This document shows positions 1 to 7,268 of a stretch of 34,645 bases of DNA, piece after piece. The translations under genes were made by a program, and so were the position numbers. Numbering within the stretch: position 1 is the stretch's first letter; each line of letters opens with the position of its first letter. The stretch lies in the NCBI RefSeq assembly GCF_001542415.1, contig NZ_LNCU01000046.1:1-34645 (forward strand). The letters are read 5' to 3'. The stretch is from Bradyrhizobium macuxiense (GTDB lineage Bacteria > Pseudomonadota > Alphaproteobacteria > Rhizobiales > Xanthobacteraceae). The notes under the pieces were generated by a model. It made no database searches. It had not been told where the DNA came from and was given only the letters and a program-made list of their open reading frames with translations.

Positions 1-36
1 TGTGGAGCCTCAAGAGGTTGTTCCCGGTCAATCCGA
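1..36. repeat. IS481 left terminal inverted repeat
   Basis: This is the terminal repeat at the transposase 3' end. It matches the reverse complement of the right end over roughly 30 bases with a few mismatches and a one-base offset after the TGTG tip. The transposase reading frame continues into it and would end just outside the window. Confidence 0.7.
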
Positions 37-964
37 GTCTGCTGATCGGTGGCTTTGAGCCGATACTGCCATGAGGACGATGCCAGTTGTAGCAATGAAG
101 CCATCGTGGCAACTCGGCTGCTCTTTCTGCTGAGGTGTTGTAGGCCTGCGCATAGGCCCATTCTCGTAGGCTGGTTTGAATGAAGCGTTCGGCCTTGCCA
201 TTGGTTTTGGGTGTATAGGGCCTGGTGCGGATGTGCTTGAGGCCGAGGCGCTTACACGCCCTTAGGAAGGCGAAGGATTTGTAGCACGCGCCGTTGTCGG
301 TCATGACGCGCTGTACCTTCACGCCGAGGCTCACGTAGTAGGCCACGGCCGCCTTGAGGAAAGCGATGGCGCAACCCTTTCGCTCGTTCTTCATGACCTG
401 GCTGAAAGCGATCCGTGACGCATCGTCGATGCAGACATGTACGTATTCCCAGCCTGGCCCTTGACGGCGAGAACGCAGATTGCTCGACCCATGTCGATCG
501 CCGGTGATCCGATGGCCGATCCGATTGAACTTGCCGAGCTTTTTGATGTCTATGTGGATCAGTTCACCAGGATGCTGGCGCTCATAGCGCCGGATCGGCT
601 CGGCCGGCTCCAGGGCAGCCAGCCTGTTCAAACCGAGTCGGCGCAGGATACGGCTGACGGTTGCTGCGGAGACCCCAACTTCGAGCGCGATCTGTTTGCC
701 GGTGTGGCGCTGCCGGCGGAACGTCTCGACAGCGGCGCATGTGGCTGCCGGGGTTTGGCTTGGCAATGAATGAGGCCGCGAGGAACGATCCCGCAAACCA
801 TCGACGCCTAATGCGCGGAAGCGCTTGACCCATTTGGCGACCGTCTTTGCCGTCACATTGAATTGGAGCGCGGCTGTGGCCTTCGTCAGGCCGCCCTCGA
901 TCACGCTCCGCACCATCGCCTCTCGACCTTTCGGCGTCAAAGGCGCATTCTTGTGGATGTTCAT
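1..964 (-). CDS. IS481-family DDE transposase (3' end at window edge)
   Basis: I read 321 uninterrupted codons from the ATG at 964 down to the window start; the stop lies just beyond base 1. The N-terminus, starting MNIHKNAPLTPKGREAM, is a helix-turn-helix region with a TVAKWVKRFRALG recognition segment. A second HTH-like stretch (VSAATVSRILRRLGL) follows. The rve/DDE integrase core has its first Asp in LIHIDIKKLG, its second in VMTDNGACY and its Glu in NGKAERFIQT, the usual IS481 arrangement. The last visible residues, GNNLLRLH, fall in the terminal repeat, as is common in the family. No frameshift or internal stop was found. The enzyme would move the element by cut-and-paste. Confidence 0.88.
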   Translation of the reverse strand, partial: MNIHKNAPLTPKGREAMVRSVIEGGLTKATAALQFNVTAKTVAKWVKRFRALGVDGLRDRSSRPHSLPSQTPAATCAAVETFRRQRHTGKQIALEVGVSAATVSRILRRLGLNRLAALEPAEPIRRYERQHPGELIHIDIKKLGKFNRIGHRITGDRHGSSNLRSRRQGPGWEYVHVCIDDASRIAFSQVMKNERKGCAIAFLKAAVAYYVSLGVKVQRVMTDNGACYKSFAFLRACKRLGLKHIRTRPYTPKTNGKAERFIQTSLREWAYAQAYNTSAERAAELPRWLHCYNWHRPHGSIGSKPPISRLGLTGNNLLRLH

Positions 965-1011
965 CTGGTCTCTCCGGGGAACACTGAAGTTTCGCAACCT
1001 CAGCTTTCTCG

Positions 1012-1047
1012 GTTCAGACCAGATGGACAACCTCCTGAAAGCTCACA
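1012..1047. repeat. IS481 right terminal inverted repeat
   Basis: This terminal repeat lies upstream of the transposase start and ends with CACA at 1044-1047. The bases after it begin ACTAGG; which of them belong to a target duplication cannot be decided without the left flank. Confidence 0.7.
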
Positions 1048-1363
1048 ACTAGGGCGTCAGGCCTGCACGATTTCGCCGTCCGCCTCATACGCACTCGTCA
1101 GTTGCGCAATCGGCGTCCACCGCATCTCACCGCAACACCCGTGACGATCGCGAAGCGCCCCTCAATCGGGTGAGACAGGAAATTCATACATCAAATCGCG
1201 ATTCTGATAAACAGAAATATTTTTGCGCGAGGGGCTTGCGCCGTCGGGCAACTCAGTGATTGCGCATGAGGAGCGCGCGGGCTGCACCAGACAAAATCAA
1301 AGCGGCGAACAATGGCCTGGTCAATATCGACATGGCCAATCGTCTGAGATGCATGCGCGCATG

Positions 1364-2107
1364 TCACGATGCAGCGTTCAGCGGATCCCTGGTGTGAAGG
1401 TAACCCGGGTCGAACTCGCCGATTTTCACGAGCCTGGTCCAGTCCTTGACGACGAGCTTACCGACCCGCAAATCCACCGTGTGTGTCGCCCGCAGCTCGT
1501 GCAACGTGCGATGCACCGTGGCAATTGCCATGGCCAACGTCTCGCCCAGTTGGGTCAGATTGACCGGAAATTCCCACGTCATCCCGTCGTTCAGGCCGGC
1601 CTCGCGCGCCCGATAGAACAGCTCACAGAACAGATGTGCCATCCCGGCGACGTTGGACCTTGCCCCATTGTTGGTGATTGCCTCGCGAAAGATGGCGGCA
1701 TCGATCAGGGTCTCCCGCCAGATCGCGAAGGCGAACGACGGACGCCGGGTGAAGGCACGCATCAGCATCCTGTGCGGCACGAACGCGACGATCGCAGTGC
1801 CCATCGCGCATACGCTGTGATCCATCTCCCGGAGAAACAGCGCCTGGACATCCGGCAGGTCGCCCGCGATATGGAAGGAGACGTATTGGCGACGGCCGCT
1901 ACTGAGTATGTGATATCGAGCCACCATTCCGGAGACCACCAGCGCAGCGACTTTCGGCGCCTCGCCCTGGTGAATGAAATCCTCGCCGGGCTGAAACTCC
2001 TGCAGCTCATGCGGCAGGCCGGCAATTTCCCGGATGTCTTGCTTCCCGAGGCGCGAATGCGTTTGCAGGCTGCGGACGAGGAGGTCGTGCGCATTGTGAG
2101 CGTCCAT
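1364..2107 (-). CDS. Crp/Fnr-family transcriptional regulator
   Basis: This 247-residue protein has a cyclic-nucleotide-binding-type beta-roll at about residues 25-125 (FQPGEDFIHQGEAPKVAALV onward) and a C-terminal winged helix at about 165-225 with the Crp-type segment NLTQLGETLAMAIATVHRTL. It lacks the N-terminal cysteine cluster of oxygen-sensing Fnr, so it resembles the many small-ligand or ligandless rhizobial Crp/Fnr proteins. The start at 2107 is preceded by an AAGGGAGA ribosome-binding site. It stands alone, about 320 bases from the IS, and is divergent from the small gene at 2617. The signal and target genes cannot be told from sequence. Confidence 0.88.
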   Translation of the reverse strand: MDAHNAHDLLVRSLQTHSRLGKQDIREIAGLPHELQEFQPGEDFIHQGEAPKVAALVVSGMVARYHILSSGRRQYVSFHIAGDLPDVQALFLREMDHSVCAMGTAIVAFVPHRMLMRAFTRRPSFAFAIWRETLIDAAIFREAITNNGARSNVAGMAHLFCELFYRAREAGLNDGMTWEFPVNLTQLGETLAMAIATVHRTLHELRATHTVDLRVGKLVVKDWTRLVKIGEFDPGYLHTRDPLNAAS

Positions 2108-2616
2108 GAGCGTCTCCCTTGCTGCGACGCACGCCTATCAAATGAGAGAGCGTGGTTGCCGCCGCCGGGTAAACTCGGAGCGACCGGCCAGGGTTTCAGG
2201 CCCACGGCATGGCGATTTCAGGTTCGATTTGATCGTTTGAGCGAGATGCTGCGACTTCTGCCTCGGTTCGTCAGATTGCTGTTTCGCCCATCGCACGATC
2301 GCTGCGCCGCCTCATGTTTTCGTGGGGGCATCGCGAGCGGCTTGGCACAACCGTCATCCCCGATGTCCGACCAGGTCCTGGCGCATGCCATGCGCGACCT
2401 GGAAGATCTGCAGTTGAACCTCTCGGGGCCGGAGCCGCCCCGGACATGACGAGATCCTGCGCCCGCAGACGACCAGCAGAGCGAGCGACCTTCAACGAAC
2501 GCGCCGCTCAGCCCGACGAAATGCCGGCTGAAATTGAGGCCGTGATCGCCGTCCCCGGGGGGCCGGCGAGCTATACCGACATATCCCAGCGTCCCGACAA
2601 GCCGGAGGAGACAGGA
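2108..2616. other. Divergent intergenic region without a supported gene
   Basis: About 500 bases separate the regulator start from the small gene at 2617. Open frames cross it on both strands, but their products are low-complexity Arg/Pro/Ala-rich and have no ribosome-binding site. I saw no clear FNR/FixK-type palindrome. It presumably holds the promoters of both flanking genes. Confidence 0.4.
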
Positions 2617-2829
2617 ATGCACGAGTTGAACGAAACACTCAGGGCTCGTCTGGATGCCGTGCTGGATCAAACTTGCGGCCGCATGGTCAACGGTGGCGAT
2701 CACGACACCCGGAAATACATCGCGGAGAAACTGGTCGAAGCGGTACAGCAGGGCACCACTCACCTTGACGAATTGACGATCATTGCCCGCCGGGCGCTGC
2801 TCGACAGTTCGGATCGAAGGACCGGCTGA
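2617..2829 (+). CDS. Small hypothetical protein, paralogue A
   Basis: This is a 70-residue protein starting MHELNETLRARLDAVLDQTC. The ATG at 2617 has a GGAGGAGACAGGA ribosome-binding region directly upstream, which decides the start; the frame is open further upstream but has no other plausible initiation signal. The predicted structure is helical and soluble. It aligns along most of its length with the 73-residue protein at 3012: a Gly-Asp pair, then IA-x-K, then a short acidic loop, then a closing ALL or EL helix. I do not know the function. The two copies lie about 180 bases apart in the same direction. Confidence 0.7.
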   Translation: MHELNETLRARLDAVLDQTCGRMVNGGDHDTRKYIAEKLVEAVQQGTTHLDELTIIARRALLDSSDRRTG

Positions 2830-2849
2830 AAGGGGTCCACCCTGACATA

Positions 2850-2900
2850 GTCAGTCACGCATACCGGGATCGATCCGGCGGCATCCCGCGAGTGACTGAC
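2850..2900. repeat. Inverted repeat between the two paralogous small genes
   Basis: The arms GTCAGTCA (2850-2857) and TGACTGAC (2893-2900) are perfect complements, with weaker internal pairing around ACCGGGATCGATCCGG. No T-run follows, so a Rho-independent terminator is not proven. It could end the first small gene or act as an operator for the second. Confidence 0.4.
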
Positions 2901-3011
2901 GTGGGATGGTTCGTGCAGTCGCGGCCGGCGGCTCGTCGTTCTTCGAACGCGAACGAGGTCCCGGTGCTATGATGTCCTGATCACTCGCAAGGGCTTGAGA
3001 GGAGCGAGAGG

Positions 3012-3233
3012 ATGTCGACCTACCTGGATCTGCAAACCCGCGACATGGAGCCGAAAGAGGTTAGCCGCATCAGGGCGGCATATGAGCAGGCGTTGCATAC
3101 GCTCTGCGTCAGAGACGGCGACGACCCCCTTACGGAAATGATCGCGAAGACGATCATCAGGGTCGCGCAAACCGGCATCGATGACCCCACCGAGATTTCG
3201 GTTCAGGCGATCCGGGAATTGGAGATGCGCTAG
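3012..3233 (+). CDS. Small hypothetical protein, paralogue B
   Basis: This is a 73-residue acidic helical protein starting MSTYLDLQTRDMEPKEVSRI. A GAGGAGCGAGAGG ribosome-binding site lies immediately before the ATG. The segment GDDPLTEMIAKTIIRVAQTG parallels GDHDTRKYIAEKLVEAVQQG in the protein at 2617, and both end in a similar helix, so the pair probably arose by duplication. A TATGAT hexamer at 2968-2973, 38 bases before the ATG, is a possible -10 element, but I saw no convincing -35. The function is unknown. Confidence 0.75.
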   Translation: MSTYLDLQTRDMEPKEVSRIRAAYEQALHTLCVRDGDDPLTEMIAKTIIRVAQTGIDDPTEISVQAIRELEMR

Positions 3234-3320
3234 CGCCTGTCGCACGATCGAAACATTTTCGCCGCTTGCGCGTTTATTAGCGGCAGGCTCTTCGGGGCTT
3301 CGCAGAAGGTGAGGCGTGTC

Positions 3321-3422
3321 ATGAACTCGTTGTCAGTACGCGATGCTTTCCTCATGGTCGCAGTTATGAGCCTGACATTTCTGATTGAGGTCGTCTTCTT
3401 CGCGTTGATCGGAATTTTCTGA
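3321..3422 (+). CDS. Putative 33-residue single-span membrane protein
   Basis: The ATG at 3321 opens a 33-codon frame ending TGA at 3420-3422. After a polar start (MNSLSVRDAF) nearly the whole product is a hydrophobic helix: LMVAVMSLTFLIE followed by VVFFALIGIF. A GAAGGTGAGG ribosome-binding site lies about five bases upstream. It has the profile of a small inner-membrane peptide, with one span and no loops. It sits among other small genes with the same orientation. The function is unknown, and a chance open frame cannot be excluded at this length, though the good ribosome-binding site and clean hydrophobic profile argue for a gene. Confidence 0.55.
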   Translation: MNSLSVRDAFLMVAVMSLTFLIEVVFFALIGIF

Positions 3423-3593
3423 GCAGGTTCGCGGAAATTTGGGTTGCGGTTGCCGCCTGAACGACTTTCCGGCGGCGCGTTCCGGGCAAGCCTCCGCGAC
3501 CTCACCGGCCCGCTCCTGCGCAACGTCTCCTCCAACGAGCCCGGTTCCCTCGTCTCCCCGACGCGCTGACCAGCGTCGCGGATTGGTTCCATG

Positions 3594-3619
3594 GGAACGA
3601 CTCCTGCCGCCGGCAAGTT
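3594..3619 (+). promoter_or_regulatory. Candidate EcfG (general stress response) promoter
   Basis: GGAAC at 3594-3598 is followed after 17 bases by AGTT at 3616-3619. The known EcfG consensus in Rhizobiales is GGAAC, 16-17 bases, then CGTT. The -35 and the spacing match fully, the -10 in three of four bases. It lies 35 bases upstream of the DUF2934 gene start, a sensible position. The -35 also falls in the small palindrome GTTCCATGGGAAC. Confidence 0.5.
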
Positions 3620-3653
3620 TTAACTACAGCGATTGAAGGTCAGGAGCGAAACC

Positions 3654-3872
3654 ATGCGGACCTTGACTGAGCAAGACATTCGCACGCGGGCCTACAGGCT
3701 GTGGCGGGCTGCCGGTGAGCCCAACAAGGCGATGGACGCCTTCTGGTACAAGGCAGAGAAAGAACTGTTGGAAGAGAGAACGAAGGACAAGGGACGATCG
3801 GGCCGGTCGGACATCGCCGCACGCCGGGTCGCTCGGCGGCGGCGCCACGCCACCGTGACGAGTACTCACTAA
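3654..3872 (+). CDS. DUF2934 domain protein
   Basis: This is a 72-residue protein starting MRTLTEQDIRTRAYRLWRAA. The segment RAYRLWRAAGEPNKAMDAFWYKAEKEL carries the conserved A-x-x-LW-x-AG and FW-x-AE-x-EL pattern of DUF2934, a small alphaproteobacterial domain of unknown function. The ATG at 3654 is chosen because a CAGGAG ribosome-binding site precedes it; an upstream ATG at 3633 is in frame but less well placed. The C-terminus is basic (KDKGRSGRSDIAARRVARRR), which could allow nucleic-acid contact. The candidate EcfG promoter upstream suggests general-stress control, which is an inference. Confidence 0.8.
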   Translation: MRTLTEQDIRTRAYRLWRAAGEPNKAMDAFWYKAEKELLEERTKDKGRSGRSDIAARRVARRRRHATVTSTH

Positions 3873-3960
3873 CGTGCTTCCGAGCGAGGTGAGCACCGGC
3901 TCGGCTGTATCGCGCGACCCGCGATCTCCACAGTCGGCGTGTCGATGCGGGAGTCCTCGA

Positions 3961-3989
3961 GGAACGCCTGACCTGAGGCCAGACGTTCC
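3961..3989. terminator. Possible bidirectional terminator hairpin
   Basis: GGAACG (3961-3966) and CGTTCC (3984-3989) are complementary and enclose further partial pairing (CTG and CAG). The element lies between two convergent genes, DUF2934 and the MFS transporter, where a shared terminator is expected. There is no T-run, so this is tentative. Confidence 0.35.
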
Positions 3990-4010
3990 CTGCAAGATCG
4001 TCCGCTTACG

Positions 4011-5327
4011 TCATTTCGAGATCTCCTCGAGCTCTCGATCGAGCGTGGGCGGGCCCCATATCGAGATGGTGACGACCACGATGACCATGGCGCCGGCGAT
4101 CAAGCCGAAAACGCCCTTGGTGCCTGCCGTCTGCAGGAAGAAGCCGATGATGAAGCTCGCGAAGATCGCGCTGAGCCGGCTCAGCGAGTAGGTGAACCCA
4201 ACCGCGCGCGCACGTATCCGGGCCGGGAACAGCTCGGCCTGATAGTTGTGGAACGAGTAGGACAGTATGTTGTTCGACAGCGTGATCAGCACGCCGAACA
4301 GGATCAGCAGCGGCATGGTGTTCTGGAACGAGAACATGATTCCGAAGATGCCGATGCAGCAGGCGGCGGCGACCAGCTGCCACTTCCGCTCGAACTTGTC
4401 GGCGAAGGTCATGGCGAGCAGCGGACCGAACGGGTTCGCGATCGCGATGATGAACGAGTAGAGCAGGCTCTGGCCAACATTGATGCCGGTCTGTTGGGCG
4501 ATCAGCGTCGGCACCCAGGCTGCGAAGCCATAGAAGCCGAAGGTCTGGAAGAACTGGAAGATCATCAGCATGAAGGTGCGGCCGCGGTAGCGCGGCGCGA
4601 AGATTTCGGCGAAGCGTCCGAGCGCCTCGGCTTTCTCCACCGAATGGCTTCCCGGCGTCGCCAGCGCCGCACCTTTGAGATCGCTTCGAACCTTGGCCTC
4701 GATCGCAGTCGTGACCGCGTCGGCCTCGTCGAGCCGTCCCTGATTGATGAGCCAGCGCGGGCTCTCCGGGACCGAGCGGCGGATGAACCAGACAGCCAGC
4801 GCGCCGGTCGAGCCGATCAGGACCACCCACCGCCAACCATCCACGCCGAACGGGCTGATCGGCACCAGCATGTAGGCGATGAATGCCACGATCGGCACCA
4901 CCGAGAACATGACGCCCTGGTTGAAGGCGAAGGCGCGGCCGCGGATCGATTTGGGCACGAGCTCGGACACGTAGGTGTCGATTGTGACCAGTTCCACGCC
5001 GATGCCGATGCCGGCAATCAGCCGCCACAGGCTGACGCCAAGCCCGGTGTCCTGGAAAGCCATCACGAACGTCGCCGCGCTGTACCACAGCATCGAATAG
5101 GTGAAGACCGTCCGGCGTCCGTATTTGTCGGCGACGTAGCCGAACGCGCAGGTGCCGATGAACAGGCCGGTGAACGTCGCCGCGACGAACAGCGCCGGTC
5201 CGGCGAAGATGCTGACGGACACGTCCTTGAGCAGTCCCGCCTTCATGAGGCCGGGAACGACATAAGCGGTCATGAACAGATCGTAGAGTTCGAACATGCC
5301 GCCGAGCGAGAGCAGCGTGATCAGCAT
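4011..5327 (-). CDS. MFS transporter, main frame (5' end frameshifted)
   Basis: This frame encodes 438 residues with the 12 membrane spans of a major facilitator. The loop 2-3 signature reads GYVADKYGRRT, and ELVPKSIRGRAFAFNQG resembles the signature of sugar and metabolite:H+ symporters. The central loop carries PESPRWLINQGRLDEADAV, typical of that branch. The ATG at 5327 lies immediately before the first membrane span, so the usual cytoplasmic N-terminus is missing. That segment is present just upstream in another frame (5413 to 5321). The two frames meet in ATGCTGA, where the ATG of this frame overlaps the TGA of the upstream one. Either one base is missing (mutation or sequencing error) or the ribosome reinitiates here. 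The substrate is unknown. The gene is convergent with the DUF2934 gene. Confidence 0.85.
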   Translation of the reverse strand: MLITLLSLGGMFELYDLFMTAYVVPGLMKAGLLKDVSVSIFAGPALFVAATFTGLFIGTCAFGYVADKYGRRTVFTYSMLWYSAATFVMAFQDTGLGVSLWRLIAGIGIGVELVTIDTYVSELVPKSIRGRAFAFNQGVMFSVVPIVAFIAYMLVPISPFGVDGWRWVVLIGSTGALAVWFIRRSVPESPRWLINQGRLDEADAVTTAIEAKVRSDLKGAALATPGSHSVEKAEALGRFAEIFAPRYRGRTFMLMIFQFFQTFGFYGFAAWVPTLIAQQTGINVGQSLLYSFIIAIANPFGPLLAMTFADKFERKWQLVAAACCIGIFGIMFSFQNTMPLLILFGVLITLSNNILSYSFHNYQAELFPARIRARAVGFTYSLSRLSAIFASFIIGFFLQTAGTKGVFGLIAGAMVIVVVTISIWGPPTLDRELEEISK

Positions 5328-5413
5328 CCAGACATGTCGTGTGCCCGGGAGTCGATCCAGGCGAGCGAGGATGTCTGCGGCGCGCCCTTGGGCGGCTGGT
5401 CCATAATCGACAT
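5321..5413 (-). CDS. N-terminal segment of the MFS gene in a shifted frame
   Basis: The 30-codon frame opens at the ATG at 5413 behind a strong GGGAGG ribosome-binding site and reads MSIMDQPPKGAPQTSSLAWI, then DSRAHDMSGC and stop. Up to MSG it looks like the natural cytoplasmic leader of the transporter; adding one base near 5328 would join MSG directly to MLITLLSLGG of the main frame. I therefore read 5413-4011 as one gene with a one-base loss at about codon 30. As it stands, only reinitiation at the overlapping ATG would give transporter. Confidence 0.65.
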   Translation of the reverse strand: MSIMDQPPKGAPQTSSLAWIDSRAHDMSGC

Positions 5414-5584
5414 TGAGCCTCCCGATTTTCTTATGGTGAGGGAGGTAGCTTACGCTGGCACCGGGGGTCTGGGCGACTCGTCAACTAGTGGAAGCGGACC
5501 TGCGGAATCGCCCGGTCGTGGCGCGACAGCGAATGTTTCCGGCAGTACACGCGGCAGTGCACAAGACGGCACCGGTCCCGGGGG

Positions 5585-6886
5585 TCACAGACATGGTGAC
5601 GCGCGATCGTGCGCCGCACGCGCCGCTGCCGCGCGGCGGTGCAGAAGATCGCGCTCGCGCGTGTTGCCGGCGAGCGCCGCGGCCGCGTCGAATGCGGCCC
5701 GGGCCTCGTCATGGCGGCCGAGCTTCTGCAGGAGGTCGCCGCGCACGCTCGGCAGCAGGTGATAGGATTCCAGCGCCGGCTCATGGGCGAGGCCGTCGAC
5801 GATCGCAAGCGCGGCCTGCGGCCCCTCCGCCATACCGACCGCGACCGCGCGGTTGAGCTCGATCACCGGCGACTGCACCAAGGCGGCGAGATCGCCGTAG
5901 AGCGCGGCGATGCGCGACCAGTCGGTCGTGTCAGACGTACCGGCCTCGGCATGGCAGGCGACGATCGCGGCCTGCAGCGCGTAGAAGCCGCCGGCACCGC
6001 CGAGCTCGCGGGCGCGCGCCAGCGCCAGTTGCCCGCGGCGGATCTGCAGGCGGTCCCACCGCGCGCGGTTTTGGTCCATCAGCAGGATCGGATCTCCGGC
6101 CGCATCAGTGCGCGCCGCCATCCGCGAGGCATTCAGCTCCATCAGTGCCAGCAGCCCGTGCGCCTCCGGCTCCTGCGGCGCGATCGAAGCCAGCACGCGG
6201 CCCATGCGCAGCGCCTCGTTGCAGAGCTGCGGCCGCAGCCATGCGTCGCCACGCGCCGCGGTGTAGCCCTCGTTGAAGATGAGGTAGACCACCTCGAGTA
6301 CGGAGGCGAGCCGCTCCGACAACTCCTCGCCGCGCGGCGTCTCATAAGCAAGGCCGGACTCCGACAGCGTGCGCTTGGCGCGAACGATGCGCTGGGCGAT
6401 GGCGGCTTCGGTCTGCAGGAACGCGCGTGCGATCTCCTCCGTGGTCAGGCCGCAGATCATCCGCAGCGCCAGCGCCGCACGGGCCTCGCGCGACAGCAGC
6501 GGATGACAGGCGGTGAAGATCAGCCGCAGCAGCTCGTCGCCGATGTCGTCGTCGAGTGCGGAATCGAAATCGGGCATGGTCTCCTGCTCCCGCGCCAGAT
6601 CATGCGCCAGCATGCCGTGCTTCTGGGTGCGCATGCTGACGTGGCGCAAATGATCGAGCGCGCGCCGCTTGGCGGTCGCCATCAGCCAGGCACCCGGCTT
6701 GTCCGGGACGCCGTCGACCGGCCAGTGCTCGAGCGCCGCGATCAGCGTTTCCTGGGTGAGATCCTCGGCGAGCGGCACGTCGCGCAGCATCCGCGACAGG
6801 CTGGTGATCAGCCGCGGCTGCTCGATGCGCCACACGCCGAGGATGGTACGCCTGACGTCGTCGGCGGTCACGTCGGCCACCGGCAT
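5585..6886 (-). CDS. ECF42-group RNA polymerase sigma factor with TPR-like extension
   Basis: This 433-residue protein combines sigma-70 region 2 (about residues 20-90, with EDLTQETLIAALEHW and GAWLMATAKRRALDHLRH) and region 4 (about 125-185, with LRMICGLTTEEIARAFLQTE and AIAQRIVRAKRTL). It then has a long helical extension to the C-terminus that includes VYLIFNEGYTAARGDAWLR and TPR-like repeats. That architecture (DUF6596/TPR extension) defines group ECF42, which is genetically linked to YCII/DGPF proteins, as here. It lacks an anti-sigma partner, as is usual for ECF42; the extension is thought to control activity. A GGAGG ribosome-binding site precedes the ATG. It is the last gene of a three-gene operon, with a 16-base gap after the second YCII gene. 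Confidence 0.92.
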   Translation of the reverse strand: MPVADVTADDVRRTILGVWRIEQPRLITSLSRMLRDVPLAEDLTQETLIAALEHWPVDGVPDKPGAWLMATAKRRALDHLRHVSMRTQKHGMLAHDLAREQETMPDFDSALDDDIGDELLRLIFTACHPLLSREARAALALRMICGLTTEEIARAFLQTEAAIAQRIVRAKRTLSESGLAYETPRGEELSERLASVLEVVYLIFNEGYTAARGDAWLRPQLCNEALRMGRVLASIAPQEPEAHGLLALMELNASRMAARTDAAGDPILLMDQNRARWDRLQIRRGQLALARARELGGAGGFYALQAAIVACHAEAGTSDTTDWSRIAALYGDLAALVQSPVIELNRAVAVGMAEGPQAALAIVDGLAHEPALESYHLLPSVRGDLLQKLGRHDEARAAFDAAAALAGNTRERDLLHRRAAAARAAHDRASPCL

Positions 6887-6902
6887 CGGACTGCTACCTC
6901 CG

Positions 6903-7253
6903 TCAGGACTGCATGAAGGGGCGGACCTCGCATGACATCTCCCATTCCGGCATGTGATCGAGATGGAGCTGCATGAACTCGACGGCGCGCGCCACCGCCT
7001 CCTCCTTGTCCTTCAGCTCGAAGACGGCGTAGCCACCGACCACTTCCTTGGCTTCCAGGAAGGGTCCGTCGGTGACGCTGAGCTTGCCGTCCTTGATGCG
7101 CACCTCCGCGCCGGCGGTGCGCGGCATCAGTGCGCCGGCGTCGAGCATGCGACCGGCCTTGACCTCGCGATCGGCCATCTCGCGGATCGCCTCCCTCAAG
7201 GCGGGATTCGGCAACATCGGTTTCTCGGCTACCACAACATACATGAAGCGCAT
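6903..7253 (-). CDS. YCII/DGPF-domain protein (second copy)
   Basis: This is a 116-residue protein starting MRFMYVVVAEKPMLPNPALR. It is a YCII-related dimeric alpha-beta protein with the DGPF motif in VTDGPFLEAKEVVGGYAVFE. The family is nearly always encoded beside ECF42 sigma factors; its biochemical role is not established. It parallels the upstream copy along its whole length (REIKSGRMVD against REVKAGRMLD), so the two are tandem duplicates. Intergenic gaps of 15 and 16 bases place both in one transcript with the sigma factor. Confidence 0.9.
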   Translation of the reverse strand: MRFMYVVVAEKPMLPNPALREAIREMADREVKAGRMLDAGALMPRTAGAEVRIKDGKLSVTDGPFLEAKEVVGGYAVFELKDKEEAVARAVEFMQLHLDHMPEWEMSCEVRPFMQS

Positions 7254-7268
7254 CTGGGCTCTCCTCTG

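Larger units (their letters stand above)
1..1047 (-). mobile_element. IS481-family insertion sequence
   Basis: The element carries one transposase gene on the minus strand. Its two ends are related inverted repeats: the left end starts TGTGGAGCCTCAAGAGGTTG and the right end, read inward on the minus strand, starts TGTGAGCTTTCAGGAGGTTG. Both open with TGTG, as is usual for IS481 elements. The right tip is at 1047. The left tip coincides with window base 1, so the target duplication cannot be checked. The transposase frame is undamaged throughout the visible part, so the copy may still be active. The exact coincidence of an IS end with the window start may mark an assembly boundary at a multi-copy element. 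Confidence 0.85.

Noticed and set aside
1057..1125. 22-codon minus-strand frame ending 10 bases from the IS (MRWTPIAQLTSAYEADGEIV)
   Set aside because: The composition is protein-like and it could be the tail of a gene damaged near the IS, but it is closed upstream by a stop after only about 34 codons and has no supporting signal.
1223..2449. 408-codon open frame on the plus strand
   Set aside because: It is antisense to the Crp/Fnr regulator and its product resembles no family.
3439..3636. 65-codon open frame upstream of the DUF2934 gene
   Set aside because: It is Ser/Pro/Ala-rich with no ribosome-binding site, and it overlaps the candidate promoter.
4248..5762. 504-codon open frame on the plus strand
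   Set aside because: It is antisense to the MFS gene and of shadow composition, and crosses the intergenic gap without a ribosome-binding site.
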